From: Ricinus communis
Lineage: Eukaryota; Streptophyta; Magnoliopsida; Malpighiales; Euphorbiaceae
Direction of reading: 5' to 3'
Length of the DNA: 64,000 bases
NCBI RefSeq assembly: GCF_019578655.1
Contig: NC_063264.1
Coordinates: 13,371,213 to 13,435,212, forward strand
In this document: one piece after another, positions 54,251 through 64,000 of the stretch
Numbering within the stretch: the first letter of the stretch is position 1
Layout: every line of letters starts with the position of its first letter
Made by a program: the position numbers and the translations under genes
Notes under the pieces: model-generated
Databases searched by the model: none
What the model saw: the letters and a program-made list of their open reading frames with translations, nothing else
What the model was told of the DNA's origin: nothing

Positions 54251-54513
54251 TGCTTATTTGGACATTGTCAAGTAATATGTCCCTACCACAAACATTTTAG
54301 AAGTTTCGGGTTTACCTTGCGTTTTAGTGTTGCCCAAATCCTTCCTATTCTTGCTAACATATACTTTGGGCTTGGAAAAGCTCTTGTCACTATCTTTTCA
54401 ATCTGATTTCCATGTGGAAGTTTTACTCTTGAATTGCTTTTCAATCATGATGGCTTTATGTAGCATGTTCTCCATCTCAACATATTCTTGCAGCTCCAAC
54501 ACATCAGCAATGT
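54251..54513 (-). pseudogene. gag: Gag middle part of element C, left of solo LTR
   Basis: IADVLELQEYVEMENMLHKA and IMIEKQFKSKTST continue the gag frame interrupted by the solo LTR. Confidence 0.65.
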
Positions 54514-55231
54514 TAATATGATTCTTAAAGAGAAACGTGAGACACAATGCTCACTGAGGTTCTTTTACCAAGGATCATTCTAAATCAAATTTTTAAATAT
54601 AACAGAAGCATAAATAAATTAATAAACCTTGACCTAAATGCTTATTAAAACATTAACCAATATTATTAAAACCTTGACCCGTTACTTATAATGAAGTAAG
54701 AACGAATGTTATTAAAATTCTTGACCCAATGTTTATGATACGCATGAACGAAGAGTTTAAAGAAGGACAATTGGCGCCACACTTAAGAACGAAAAGAGAA
54801 GGTGCGTAATAAATCATGTTTAGAATGCCATAAGAGAATAATCTTGATAAGTTTAAAATGCCACAAGAAAAGTAATATTGATAAGTTGAAAAACGCCACA
54901 AGAGAAATAATCTTGATAAGTTTAAGAACTCAGAAAGAAACAAAAGAGATTCAACCCTTACATTGCAAAGCGACATGCTTAATCCATTCTAGCTCCCTTT
55001 ACAAATAGATTTGGCTTTGTTAATATAGCTAAGAAATGAAATGAAAATAAAATTTATTACATAGCATATCAAAAGCTATAAGTAACCACTATCCTTTAAA
55101 TTCTTTTTGTAACATCAAAGATTTGATAAGATTCCTCAATTAATGCTGCCTCTTCATATAGAATGTAACCTCCTCATTATTTAATAAGTAAATGGTTGAA
55201 TCATCTTAAGTAGCTTATTAGATCTGCATCA
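54514..55231 (-). repeat. Solo LTR in gag of element C (TSD AATGT/GATGT)
   Basis: Plus strand TAATATGATTC to GATCTGCATCA; the outer TA probably stands for TG. Flanks AATGT (54509-54513) and GATGT (55232-55236) differ at one base. Removal restores LNALNKNIADVLELQEY in gag. Internal minisatellite at 54823-54935. Confidence 0.72.
54823..54935. repeat. ~36-bp minisatellite in the solo LTR
   Basis: Three copies of ATGCCACAAGAGAATAATCT followed by TGATAAGTTTA. The unit is present once or twice in several other LTRs of the window. Confidence 0.7.
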
Positions 55232-55880
55232 GATGTTCTTGTTCAATGCATTCAAGAACCGTGCCATAGTTGCCTCTCTTTCCTCTTCTACGTTGCCTCT
55301 TATCATTGCAATTTCCATCTCTTGATAATACTCCTCCATACTTTTAGATCGTTGTACCAATCTTTATAGTCGATTGCATACATCTCTATAGTAATGATGG
55401 TTTTCATCTCTTGTCAATTCGCAATAGGTGCTTCTCCATTTTTCCTCTTACTCAACAATAATTATCCCACCAAATTATAGCGTAATCTATGAATTCAACA
55501 GTTGCTAGTTTTACCTTTTTCTCCCTAGAGTAGTTATGACAATCAAAGATAAAATCTACTTTCTTTTCCCATTCCAACTATGCTTTAGGATCGGCTTTTC
55601 CTTAGAACTTAGGAATCTTCATCTTTATATTTTCAAAGTTGTTATCTTGCATTCTACGCCCTTGTTTATTATCATTAACGGGCTCATCATCATCATAATG
55701 CCATCTCCCTTTACGAACTTGTCTAAGTGCGTATTAGTTTATGTGGTTGGCGTTGTTGTTAGGGCCATTTTGATTTGTTTCTAGCCTCTCCACTTGATCA
55801 CTAAAATCTCGAAGTTGCCTCCCTATACACTCTAAATGCTCCATAACTTGTGCCATGGTTAGCTTTGGCAGATTAGCCAT
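55232..55880 (-). pseudogene. gag: Gag N-terminal part of element C
   Basis: Start MANLPKLTMAQVMEHLECIG at 55880, heptad-like RQLRDFSDQVERLETNQN, then KKVDFIFDCHNYSREKKVKL, YAIIWWDN and ATMARFLNALNKNI. A TAA/TAG stop falls at three places. Confidence 0.68.
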
Positions 55881-56580
55881 AACAATCTACAATAACACAA
55901 AAAGAACAAAGAAATCTCATAAATAACCCCATTGGATGTTTACACTCAAAGGATATGACTCATGCTCGTGTTTTACTTAATTATGCTTTTACCCTATAGT
56001 GAACTCATTACTCACCTTTTATCACTCAATCTCTAGTTTTTGGTTCTTATAAAGGCTAAAACAATCAATTGGCAAACAACTAAAATTGTAACTATTCAAT
56101 AACCAACAAATCAGATTTAAAACACACACAAGAACACCAAAATAAGAAAAGTAAACTAGACTTAATGAACAAGATTAAGCCTGTATATACACAATGAAAG
56201 ACACAAGAACAAAAGCAATAAAAAACTAACTAAGCTTAATAAGTAAAGAAAACAAAAGGCAGAATTTTGTTTGAGAGCAGGTCATAAAATCGGTCGTGGA
56301 GCCAATTGACAATAGCAACTTTTTTTATTTGATTTTTTTCTTAGCTCTTTTTCTTTTCCTTTTTATTTTTTTAAGGCACTTGACTAAAGAATTTGGAACC
56401 AGTAAAGATGTGATTAGAACAAATAATCACAAACAATCATAAAACAGATTTAAATAAGATCATAAGAATAATACTGATTTACTTTGTTTAATTTGAAAGA
56501 GATTTGGATATATAAGATTGAAAAAAGAAAATAACAAAAATATATGCGAAAATTAAAGATATGAAACCTAATTTAGAAGC
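55881..56580 (-). other. Leader of element C
   Basis: Noncoding sequence between primer site and gag, with A/T runs at 56320-56380. It resembles the leader of element A (1511-2057) in reverse complement, e.g. GACTGTTTTAGCCTTTATAA. Confidence 0.55.
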
Positions 56581-56592
56581 CTTCTGATATCA
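56581..56592 (-). other. Primer binding site of element C, degraded iMet
   Basis: Minus strand TGATATCAGAAG against TGGTATCAGAGC. Confidence 0.7.
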
Positions 56593-56594
56593 AA

Positions 56595-57405
56595 TGATAT
56601 GAACCTAACCTATATCGAAGGATATATCAAAGGATTAAACCCATATGCAAGTTTGATTTCATTGCCCAAGATCTATCTAGAACTAGATCAATGGAAACCT
56701 TAGACCCTTCAATTATATTAAACTATCAAACCAAAGGTATTAAAGGCAGAATACACTACAATTTAGTGTGGATTCTGAATTAATGAGTCAGACTTGAACA
56801 CCACAAACAATGGATATCTTTATGAGTTTGAATTATCTCTAAACAAGAACTAAGAATAGAGTATAAACTCATAAAATATATTAATCATCAATCAATGAAC
56901 TTGAAAATTCTTACTATGTATAGCCTTTAGAAAACCCTTATTCTACGGTATCAAGGAATTACAACTTAAATAGGATAGAAATAAAAATCCTAAATAAAAG
57001 AGATAACTAAAAACAGAGTCCTAATACTCCTAAAATGCTATGTAGCTGCCCATTAGGAGTAAGAAACCCTAGTTTCTTTAAGTCACAAGCATGAGCCATC
57101 TTTGTTGGAGCTAATTAAGACCAAACACCCTTATGTGCTCCTTTATGCTCATTAACCCTATATTAGATTCATTGTAGCCCAATAAATTGAATTATATTAA
57201 TGAGGCTTGAATTTGAATCCAATCCTCAAGCCTTGATGTGTCCTTAGTCCAAACGTCTTGAATAAGCCCACTGAGAGCTTCTTTTATCTTCTTAGCCTTG
57301 GACCTTGTAATTGGACCTCCATGGATGTGAAGTGAATTTTCAATCTTAGTGGAACTAGGATTTCTTGTTGGAGTAGAACTCTTACTGCCAGTAGGATTCG
57401 CATCA
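56595..57405 (-). repeat. 5' LTR of element C
   Basis: TGATATGAACCTAACC to GGATTCGCATCA, 811 bp. The minus-strand start carries the coding tail in a degraded form around 57250-57330. Confidence 0.78.
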
Positions 57406-57599
57406 CCTATGTTCTTATTTTGTTCATTTATTTTGTAGCATTCTTTCTAATCTCTATCTAGTTTAATATTTTGCTTTTTATATTGGGAGCCTAAACACCA
57501 GTGTTAATTGAAAGCTTGTGGAAACGGCAGTTATAGGCACCAATCCAATGCTTAGACAAATGCGAAGAAAGAAGATTACTTGATCCAGTATTCATATAA
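57406..57599. repeat. ~1-kb repeat, left of solo LTR
   Basis: CCTATGTTCTTATTTTG to CAGTATTCATATAA, in the TATA-forward orientation, opposite to the 48225-49382 copies on the other side of element C. Confidence 0.65.
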
Positions 57600-58433
57600 T
57601 GATGGGAATTGTAGGTTTCATCAATTAACTCCCCAATAGCAAAAATACTATGATAAGTTGAATTAGAAGAAAACTAGAAATTACCAATTTAATCCACAAA
57701 TTCGGATCGTTCAAAGATTGAAGTAAGAAGATGGATGCTACTTAACCCCTTTACCAACAAGGATAAAGATACTAAGATAGACTTTGAATTTCCTCTTATG
57801 CCACAAACAAGAAAGTTTGATAAATAACAAGAAAACAAAGATTTTGATTTTGACACCACAAGCTAGAATAAAGCTTGATAAGTCGCAAAGTTCAAGCAAG
57901 AAATTAAAGACAAAATTCTTCACAATAAAACTCAAACAAAATTTCATATATCAAATTCAATCATGCTCTAAAAGAAAGAGAAAAGGACTTGTTTATATAG
58001 AGTACAAGTCCATGCACACACTACTAAAATAGACTCACACACATAGGATTACTTTTACTCTTAAATGGCCTTAGTAACCACTATCCACACTAATAGCCAT
58101 TACTTGGTATTAATTACCCTATTAACTTGAATATGGTGGCTCTTAATAACCACTACCCACATTGATAGCCATTACTTGGTATTAATTACCACATTAACTT
58201 GTACGGTGGCTACATGTAACCCTAATTTTTATTAACATAAAAACAAGTTAAATATTATTCCTTGGGCCTCCATGGATGCCTTATTGGGTTGAAGTTCTTG
58301 GGCTTTCCAAATGTCCCTAATTAAACCCAATATGGCTTGTTGAAGCTTCTTGGATTTGGACCTTGTGATTGGGCCTTCTTGTACTATTAATGGATCTTGG
58401 ATCTCTTTAAGCTTTGAACTTGGATTCACATCA
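57600..58433 (-). repeat. Solo LTR in the 1-kb repeat (TSD TATAA)
   Basis: TGATGGGAATTGTAGG to TTGGATTCACATCA, 834 bp, flanked by perfect TATAA copies at 57595-57599 and 58434-58438. Minus strand encodes EGPITRSKSKKLQQAILGLI close to its start. A direct repeat of about 66 bp occurs inside it (GGTGGCTCTTAATAACCACT at 58136, compared with 58068). Confidence 0.85.
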
Positions 58434-59340
58434 TATAATTCTCAGAATGATCATAGACGAATCTTTTAGAGTGAATAGGTAATATCGAGAATCAAGGTAC
58501 GCCCTAATATTTCGAGTCTAGATTTACAACAATGGAATCTCCATCATTCCTTGTTCCTCTAGGCACTAGGACTCATGATATAAGGATTGGCATAAGGAAT
58601 TATGGGAACGAAATTGACAAGCTTGACTGGTGGCATTGGGCCGTGACTTGATAATCAAGTAGGATGAGGTGTAAATCCTTAAGAGTAAGGGAGAAATCAT
58701 GTTTCTTTCGATTAATCCGAGCGAAATGCACGGCTTTTGATGTTTGGGATGCATATAATGAAGTAATTAGGCAGGCCCAGGCTAATTATCTCTTATTGTC
58801 ATTAACCTGGCTCATAAAATTTGGAACAACAATAGTTGTTGACCAATCAACTCCTATGCGGTTCTTATTTTTTTATTCATATTTTTCTTGCAGTTTCTTC
58901 TTCTTATGGAATAAAGGCTTTCGCACTATAAAAACCCTATGCATTCAAATATTTCAGACTAGTAAGCATATCATTTCAATCTTCTACATTGTAAGAAATC
59001 AAGTTATGAGTTCTTTCAAGAACTTTACAAACTTTTGAAGACTCGTACTAGCAAACCTGGACTTATTGCTCCTGATCACACAAGGATTTGCATAAGCAAT
59101 CATGGGAATGCAATTGAGAAGCTTGGCTGGGTGGCATTAGGGCTTAGCTTGATGATCATCTAGGACAAGATGTAAATCCTCTCACGTAAGGGAGAAATTA
59201 TATTATTTTCAACTAATCCAAGCATAATACAATTAGAAATGTGATTTTTTTAATGTTTGGGACACATATAATGAATTCATTTGTTTTAAAGTGTTATTAG
59301 ATAGGCCCATGCGAATTCTCTTTTGGATTCGTTAAGCTAG
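58434..59340. repeat. ~1-kb repeat, TATA-forward orientation
   Basis: Nearly a full unit with TATA-like CACTATAAAAACCC at 58924-58937, the downstream TTCTTTCAAGAACTTT block, then the start of the next unit (GGATTTGCATAAGCAATC at 59083). Confidence 0.7.
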
Positions 59341-59602
59341 TTCTTAAAATTTAGGATTTTGAGACTTGTTGACCAGCCAATTAGGTTAAAAACAAGATTG
59401 GGCTTGATTAATTCTAAATTTTCATTTGGCTTTAAAGGCTTGACCCAAATATCTTGAATAAGACCATTTAAGGCCTCTTTCATTTTCTTGGCTCTCGTTC
59501 TTATAATTGGGCCACCCTTGATGAATAATGGATCACTTGGGCTTGGAACTTGATCTCCTTGGCTTAATTGGTTACTTGGTTCTTTGGGCTTTGGGGTTGC
59601 AT
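59341..59602 (-). repeat. LTR inner-end fragment
   Basis: Minus strand starts at GTTGCATCA (59602) and encodes GGPIIRTRAKKMKEALNGLI, the LTR coding tail. The rest of the LTR is missing. Confidence 0.6.
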
Positions 59603-60674
59603 CATTGATGAGGAGTATGATATGGATTATGAAGAGGATGACAATGCCCCAATCATGGGTAATGTTTGAGGCAATAAGGGAGGCCGAGGTCTACGTAAAG
59701 GAAGAGGAGGCCGAATGCAAGATTTTGGAGGCAACAGAGGCTTTGAGGGTAATGTGGAATGAAATTTGGACAGCATTAAACTCAAAATTCCTTCCTTTAG
59801 AGGCAAAACAGCTCCATAAGCTTACTTGGAGTGGGAAAAGAAAGTGGAGCTCATATTTGATTGTCACAATTTTAGTGAAGAGAAGAAGTTGAAACTTGTC
59901 GTCACTCAATTCATGGATTATAGGATAGTTTGGTGGGATCAAGTGGTGATTAGTAGGTGGAGGAATCTCGAACATCCCATTGAAAAACCTCAAAACTGTT
60001 ATGGGAAAGCGCTTTGTGCCTAAAATTACTATAGGGATCTTCATCAATGACTTTAAACTTTGAAGTAGGGACTAAGTTTATGGAGGACTATTACAAGGAG
60101 ATGGAGATGCTTATGACTCAAGCTAATTTGGATGAAGAACATGAAGCCACCATGGTTCTTGGCTAGTTTAAATAAAGACGTAGCAGATCAGGTGGATTTA
60201 CAACACTGTGAAGAGATGGAAGAATTGGTCCACCTTGCCATTAAGGTAGAAAAGCAACTTTAAAGTAGAGGATCAACAAAGTATGAATCCAAACCATTCT
60301 CTAATACCAAATCTACTTGGAATTCTTCTAGGAATAAAGATTCAAAAGGGGATCCAAGGGGAGTGAGTAAAACTAGTTTTGATGGAACTAAGAGAAAAGA
60401 GTGATTCGGCCTATAAAGAGAACAATAAGGATAAAGGTTCCAAAAGAAAAACTAGGGACATTAAGTGTTTCCAGTGTTTAGGGAATGGCCATATAGCATC
60501 ATAATATCCTAATAAAAGGGCTATGATCACTAGAGAACATGGGGAGTTGGAATCGACTAGTGATGGGGAAAGTAGTGAGGATAGGATGCCACCATTAGAA
60601 GATTGTAGTGATGATGGTATCGAGGGCCCTATTAGCAGAGGTTTGTATATTGCTAGAAGATCACTCAATGTCAC
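59603..60674 (+). pseudogene. gag: Gag of element I
   Basis: RGRGGRMQDFGGNRGFEGNV opens the readable part, then LDSIKLKIPSFRGKTAP, AYLEWEKKVELIFDCHNFSE, MDYRIVWWDQ and HLAIKVEKQL. The zinc knuckle IKCFQCLGNGHIAS is followed by TAA and YPNKRAM, so its last cysteine is lost. Several shifts. Confidence 0.7.
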
Positions 60675-61010
60675 ATGAGAGAGGATGATTTTGAACAACA
60701 AGAGGACAACATTTTCCATACTAGATGTCATGTGCAAGGTAAGGCATGTAGTATTATTATTCATAGTGGGAGTTATGCCAGCATAGCTAGCTCGCATATG
60801 GTGGAGAGATTGGAGCTGCCTAACATCCCACATCCACATCCTTACAAGCTTCAATGACTTAATGATTGTGATAAGGTAAAGGTGAACAAATAAGTTATTA
60901 TTTCTTTTCTATTGGCAGATATCAAGATGAAATCTTGTGTGATATCGTGCCTATACATTTGGGTGATATTTTTCTTGGCTAACCGTGGCAATATGATAGC
61001 AAGGTTGTTT
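60675..61010 (+). pseudogene. Protease of element I
   Basis: CHVQGKACSIIIHSGSYASI, then ASSHMVERLELPNIPHPHPY and KLQ, then a TGA for tryptophan. IVPIHLGDIFLG-like text follows out of frame. Confidence 0.6.
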
Positions 61011-61011
61011 C

Positions 61012-61622
61012 ATGATGGATTTCTCAATAGGTACTCTTTTTGTCACGGATGGAAGAAAGACCACTTTTACTCTGCTTATTGCAAAGCAAGTGTACGAAGA
61101 ACAATGTAAAATGGAAATGGAGATATTAGAGACTGAAAAGAACAGAGTGAAAAAGAATGATTTAGAGAGTGGAAAGATAAAGAGTGGAAAGAAAGAAAAT
61201 GAAAGAAAATATGAAAGTGAGATTCAGCCTAAAGAGAAAAGTAAGAGGAATGAGAATTTCTTAGCTAGGGAAAGTAAGGTTAGGCATGGTTATTATTCAA
61301 ATAAGCTAATGTTTGTACTCTTTTACAAAGGAACTTATATTGCAACTAACGAACATAACCCATTTTTGCCTAGTATGTTTGTTGCTTTATTACAGGAATT
61401 TGAAGATACTTTTCCGAAGACATGCCTAATGGATTGCCACCAATTTGAGGCATAGAACATCAAATAGACTTCATTCCTAAGGCTGCCATACCTAATAGAC
61501 TGGCCTATAGAAGTAATCTGAAGGAAACAAAGGAACTTCAAAGGCAAATTGAGGAGCTACTTTCAAAATCGTATGTTTGTGTGAGCTTAAGTCCTTGTAC
61601 CGTACTTGTCATTCTTGTATCT
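61012..61622 (+). pseudogene. pol: Linker and RT start of element I
   Basis: LLIAKQVYEEQCKMEMEILE, a lysine/glutamate-rich stretch, ALLQEFEDTFPKTCL, then in another frame GIEHQIDFIPKAAIPNRLAY, ETKELQRQIEELLSKSYVCV and SLSPCTVLVILV. The palm and everything after are missing; the frame continues into the LTR. Confidence 0.68.
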
Positions 61623-61624
61623 AA

Positions 61625-62081
61625 TGATGTAAACTTAAAGCCCAAGGAGCCAAGTAGCCAACCAAGTCAATGAAAACAAGTTCCAAGCCCAAATGATCCA
61701 TTAATTATCCAAGGAGGTCCGATTACAAGAGTTAGAGCCAAAAGAATGAAGGAGGCCTTAAATGGGCTTATTCAAGATATTTGGGCCAAGCCATCTACTA
61801 TACATGAAGAATTAGTGTTAATCAAGCATAACAATGTTATTAACCTAATTCAACATGTTGGGTCATGAATCTTTGAGTTTGGGCTGAAATTTAAAGGAGC
61901 ATAAGAGGAGGCACTAAAACAAAGAGGAAAATAAAGGAAGCACTTGTAAAGGAAACTAAAGAAGGCACTTAAAGTGGGTGCTTGACTTAGGCATGTTTTT
62001 AAAGAGGAAACAAGTGGGGCAGTTGTTCTTTTAGTTATTTAGGAATATTAGATGTTGATTTCGTCCATTCTTCTTATATCA
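61625..62081 (+). repeat. LTR of element I, truncated
   Basis: TGATGTAAACTTAAAGCC to TTCTTATATCA with GGPITRVRAKRMKEALNGLI (about 61718-61777) and NLIQHVGS. About half the length of related LTRs; the TATA region is missing. Confidence 0.65.
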
Positions 62082-64000
62082 AAGATTGTCTAACTCCATA
62101 AGGTTCTTAAAAAAACCATAACTTGATTTTCCACAAGGTAGAAAACTGAAATAATATGCTCACTAGCCTTAAGTATGAAGTTGCACACAGTTCTTATAGT
62201 GATAAAGCCCTCATTCCATATGAAGAAGAAAATATAAGCTAAATATGAAAAGATAAATAAAGAAAGACAAATAAAGCAAAGTCAAATCAAGAACTAGAGA
62301 GGAGTTGATTGGCCAACAACTCTTGTAGTCCCAAATTTTATGAGCTGGCTTAATGAAAACAATGAAAAATTTGCGTGGGCATCCCTAATAACACTCTGAC
62401 CAAATTGCTTCATTATATGCATCCTAAACATCAAAATATTTACATTCCTATTTAGATTAATTGCAAGAAACGTTTTCTCCATCACGCCTGTGGATATGTG
62501 TCTCGTCGTGCTTGATCATCATATCATGCTACAGTGCTAGTGATGAAGCTTGTCAATTACGTTCCCATGACCTCTTAATGAAAATAAGGAAAAATATGCG
62601 TAGGTGTACCTAATAATACCCCAACCCAATATGCTTCATTATATGTCCCCCAAGCATCAAAATGCATACATTCCCGCTTATATGAATCGTAAGCAATATG
62701 ATTTTCTCCTTGCGCGCATGGATTTGTATATCATGCTGCTTGATCATTAAGTCATGCTCCAATGCCACCGGTCAAGCTTGTTAATGCATTCCCATGATTC
62801 CTTAATGAAAATAAGGGGAAATTTAAGTGGGCATACCGATTGACACTGGGGCCTAATTTACTTCATTATATGCCTCCCAAACATCAAAACGCGCTTATTC
62901 CCACTTGGATTAATATAAAGCAATATGATTTCTCCGTTACGTGGGTGGATTTCCATCTCGTCCGGCCTGATCATTGAACTACGCCCCAATGCCACTCATT
63001 AAGCTTGTCAATTGCACTCCCATGATTCCTTACGCTAGTCATTATGTCATCAAGAGTCTCGTACCTTGAGGAACAAGGAATGATGGAGATCCAAATGGTG
63101 TAAATCCTAAAATCGAAATGTTTGGGCGTGCCTCGATTCTAGGCGTTCTCTCTTTAAACCAAAATATCTGTTTGTTATCATTCGGAGAATGATATGAATA
63201 CTCGATCAACTAATTTTCTTTCTTCACATTTGTCCAAGCATTGGATAGGTGCCTATGATCGTCGCTTATGCGCGCTTTAAGTCAACACTCATGTTTATGC
63301 CCCGAAGTAAAACCAAACCATTATACTAAACAGAGATTAGAAAGAGAGACACAAAAGAAACAAAACAAATGACAACATAGATGGAGTTTTCGATCCGATA
63401 AGGAAAGAAATCACAAGTTTTTTATTCTCTTCCATATGTTTAAGGTTAAGGATCAAATCGAATTGATTTAAACATAAGGGTAGACAAAGAACACAAAAGA
63501 AAGGAAGGACGTGAGTGATAAGTCTATTTTGCTAGCACAAGTGTCCATAAGTCCATAAGGTTCTTGAAAGAACCCAAAACATGATTTCCCGAAAGGTAGA
63601 AAGCTGAAATAATATGCTTACTATGCTCAAGTATTCAATTACATGCAGTTTTTATAGTGCGAAAGCCCTCATTCCATAAGAAGAATAAACTAAAAGCTAA
63701 ATATGAAAAGGATAAATAAAGAAAGATGAATAAACTAAAGCCCTCGACTAGTGGCATTGGGGTGTGACTTGATGATCAAGCAGCACGAGATACAAATCCA
63801 CGTGCATAAGGTAGAAATTATATTGCTTTCGGTTAATGCAATCGGGAATGCACATATTTTGATGTTTGGGATGCATATATTGAAGTAATTTGGGTCAGAG
63901 TGTTATTAGGTATGCCCATGTGAATTTTTTCGTATTTTCATTAAGCTGGCTCATAAAATTTGACACTATGAGAGTTGTTGGCCAGACAACTCCCCTCTAG
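62082..64000. repeat. ~1-kb repeat array with 226-bp sub-repeats and an inversion
   Basis: Starts at TAACTCCATAAGGTTCTT. Three sub-repeats of about 226 bp begin near 62375, 62600 and 62827 (GTGGGCAT...TAATAACAC). The array runs TATA-reverse to 63738, where AATAAACTAAAG is joined to CCCTCGACTAGTGGCATT in the opposite orientation, which continues to the window end. Confidence 0.7.

Larger units (their letters stand above)
49383..57405 (-). mobile_element. Element C: chromovirus-type gag-pol element with two nested solo LTRs
   Basis: Minus strand: 5' LTR 56595-57405, primer site, leader, gag (split by solo LTR 54514-55231), protease, RT, RNase H, integrase (split by solo LTR 50306-51246), tail, PPT, and a 3' LTR whose outer part is lost at about 49383. 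The retained LTR parts are similar, for example AAGAGATAACTA at 49417 and 57000. Confidence 0.8.
59603..62081 (+). mobile_element. Element I: truncated chromovirus-type element
   Basis: Plus strand gag, protease and RT start, then a jump straight into the first bases of an LTR at 61625. No 5' LTR or primer site. Confidence 0.7.

Noticed and set aside
62370..63055. Regularly spaced repeats resembling a CRISPR array
   Set aside because: The units are 226 bp with no short repeat and unique spacer pattern, in a plant genome.

Overview
The window is plant nuclear DNA, almost certainly eudicot heterochromatin. It is AT-rich and packed with decayed Ty3/gypsy LTR retrotransposons. I see no intact host gene, no tRNA gene and no CRISPR array. 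Evidence for a plant: Athila-type LTRs of about 1.46 kb with tRNA-Asp primer sites, chromovirus-type gag-pol with initiator-tRNA-Met primer sites, a piece of plastid 23S rRNA, and many stop codons that look like decayed methylated cytosines. The species cannot be named from the sequence alone.

Layout. 1-10301 is a three-layer nest: an LTR (Z, minus) is split by non-autonomous element A (580-9940, plus, TSD TATCC), and A is split by Athila-like gag-pro element B (2063-8692, minus, TSD TGGGG). 10361-12209 holds an unclassified repeat of about 1 kb, in both orientations. 12210-15062 is a truncated Athila-like gag-pro-pol (J, minus), which abuts plastid 23S rDNA (about 15063-15212). 15488-18332 is the LTR and gag of another Athila-like element (K, plus). 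19123-24410 is a chromovirus-type element (D, minus) interrupted by a solo LTR. About 24835-26420 is a Tekay/Del-like pol fragment (E, minus). About 26578-36864 is element F (plus, Athila-like, gag-pro and a 3' ORF but no pol). 36865-39770 (G) and 41618-48224 (H) are two minus-strand members of one chromovirus-type family, separated by the 1-kb repeat carrying a solo LTR (L, 39901-40610). About 49383-57405 is element C (minus, gag to integrase), interrupted by two solo LTRs. 57406-59340 is the 1-kb repeat with another solo LTR. 59603-62081 is a truncated plus-strand element (I). 62082-64000 is the 1-kb repeat again.

Nothing here looks able to move by itself. Reverse transcriptase is deleted or has a changed catalytic motif everywhere except H, which keeps YFDD but is broken elsewhere. 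B and F share the same loss of pol, so they look like members of one gag-pro lineage that needed a helper in trans.

The most interesting signals are architectural: a coding tail (GPITR ... AK ... GLIQDIW) that runs from the integrase end across the polypurine tract into the LTR, seen at eleven or more places; a small hairpin with compensatory changes between B and F; a second PPT-like motif beside another hairpin, about 1.43-1.46 kb before the true PPT; GC-rich arrays of GGCCGTGCT and its complement just upstream of LTR TATA boxes, with an extra copy plus TATA inside F before its 3' ORF; and the 1-kb repeat, which looks LTR-derived and recurs in inverted arrangement. All identities were read by eye; clade names are inference from remembered motifs.
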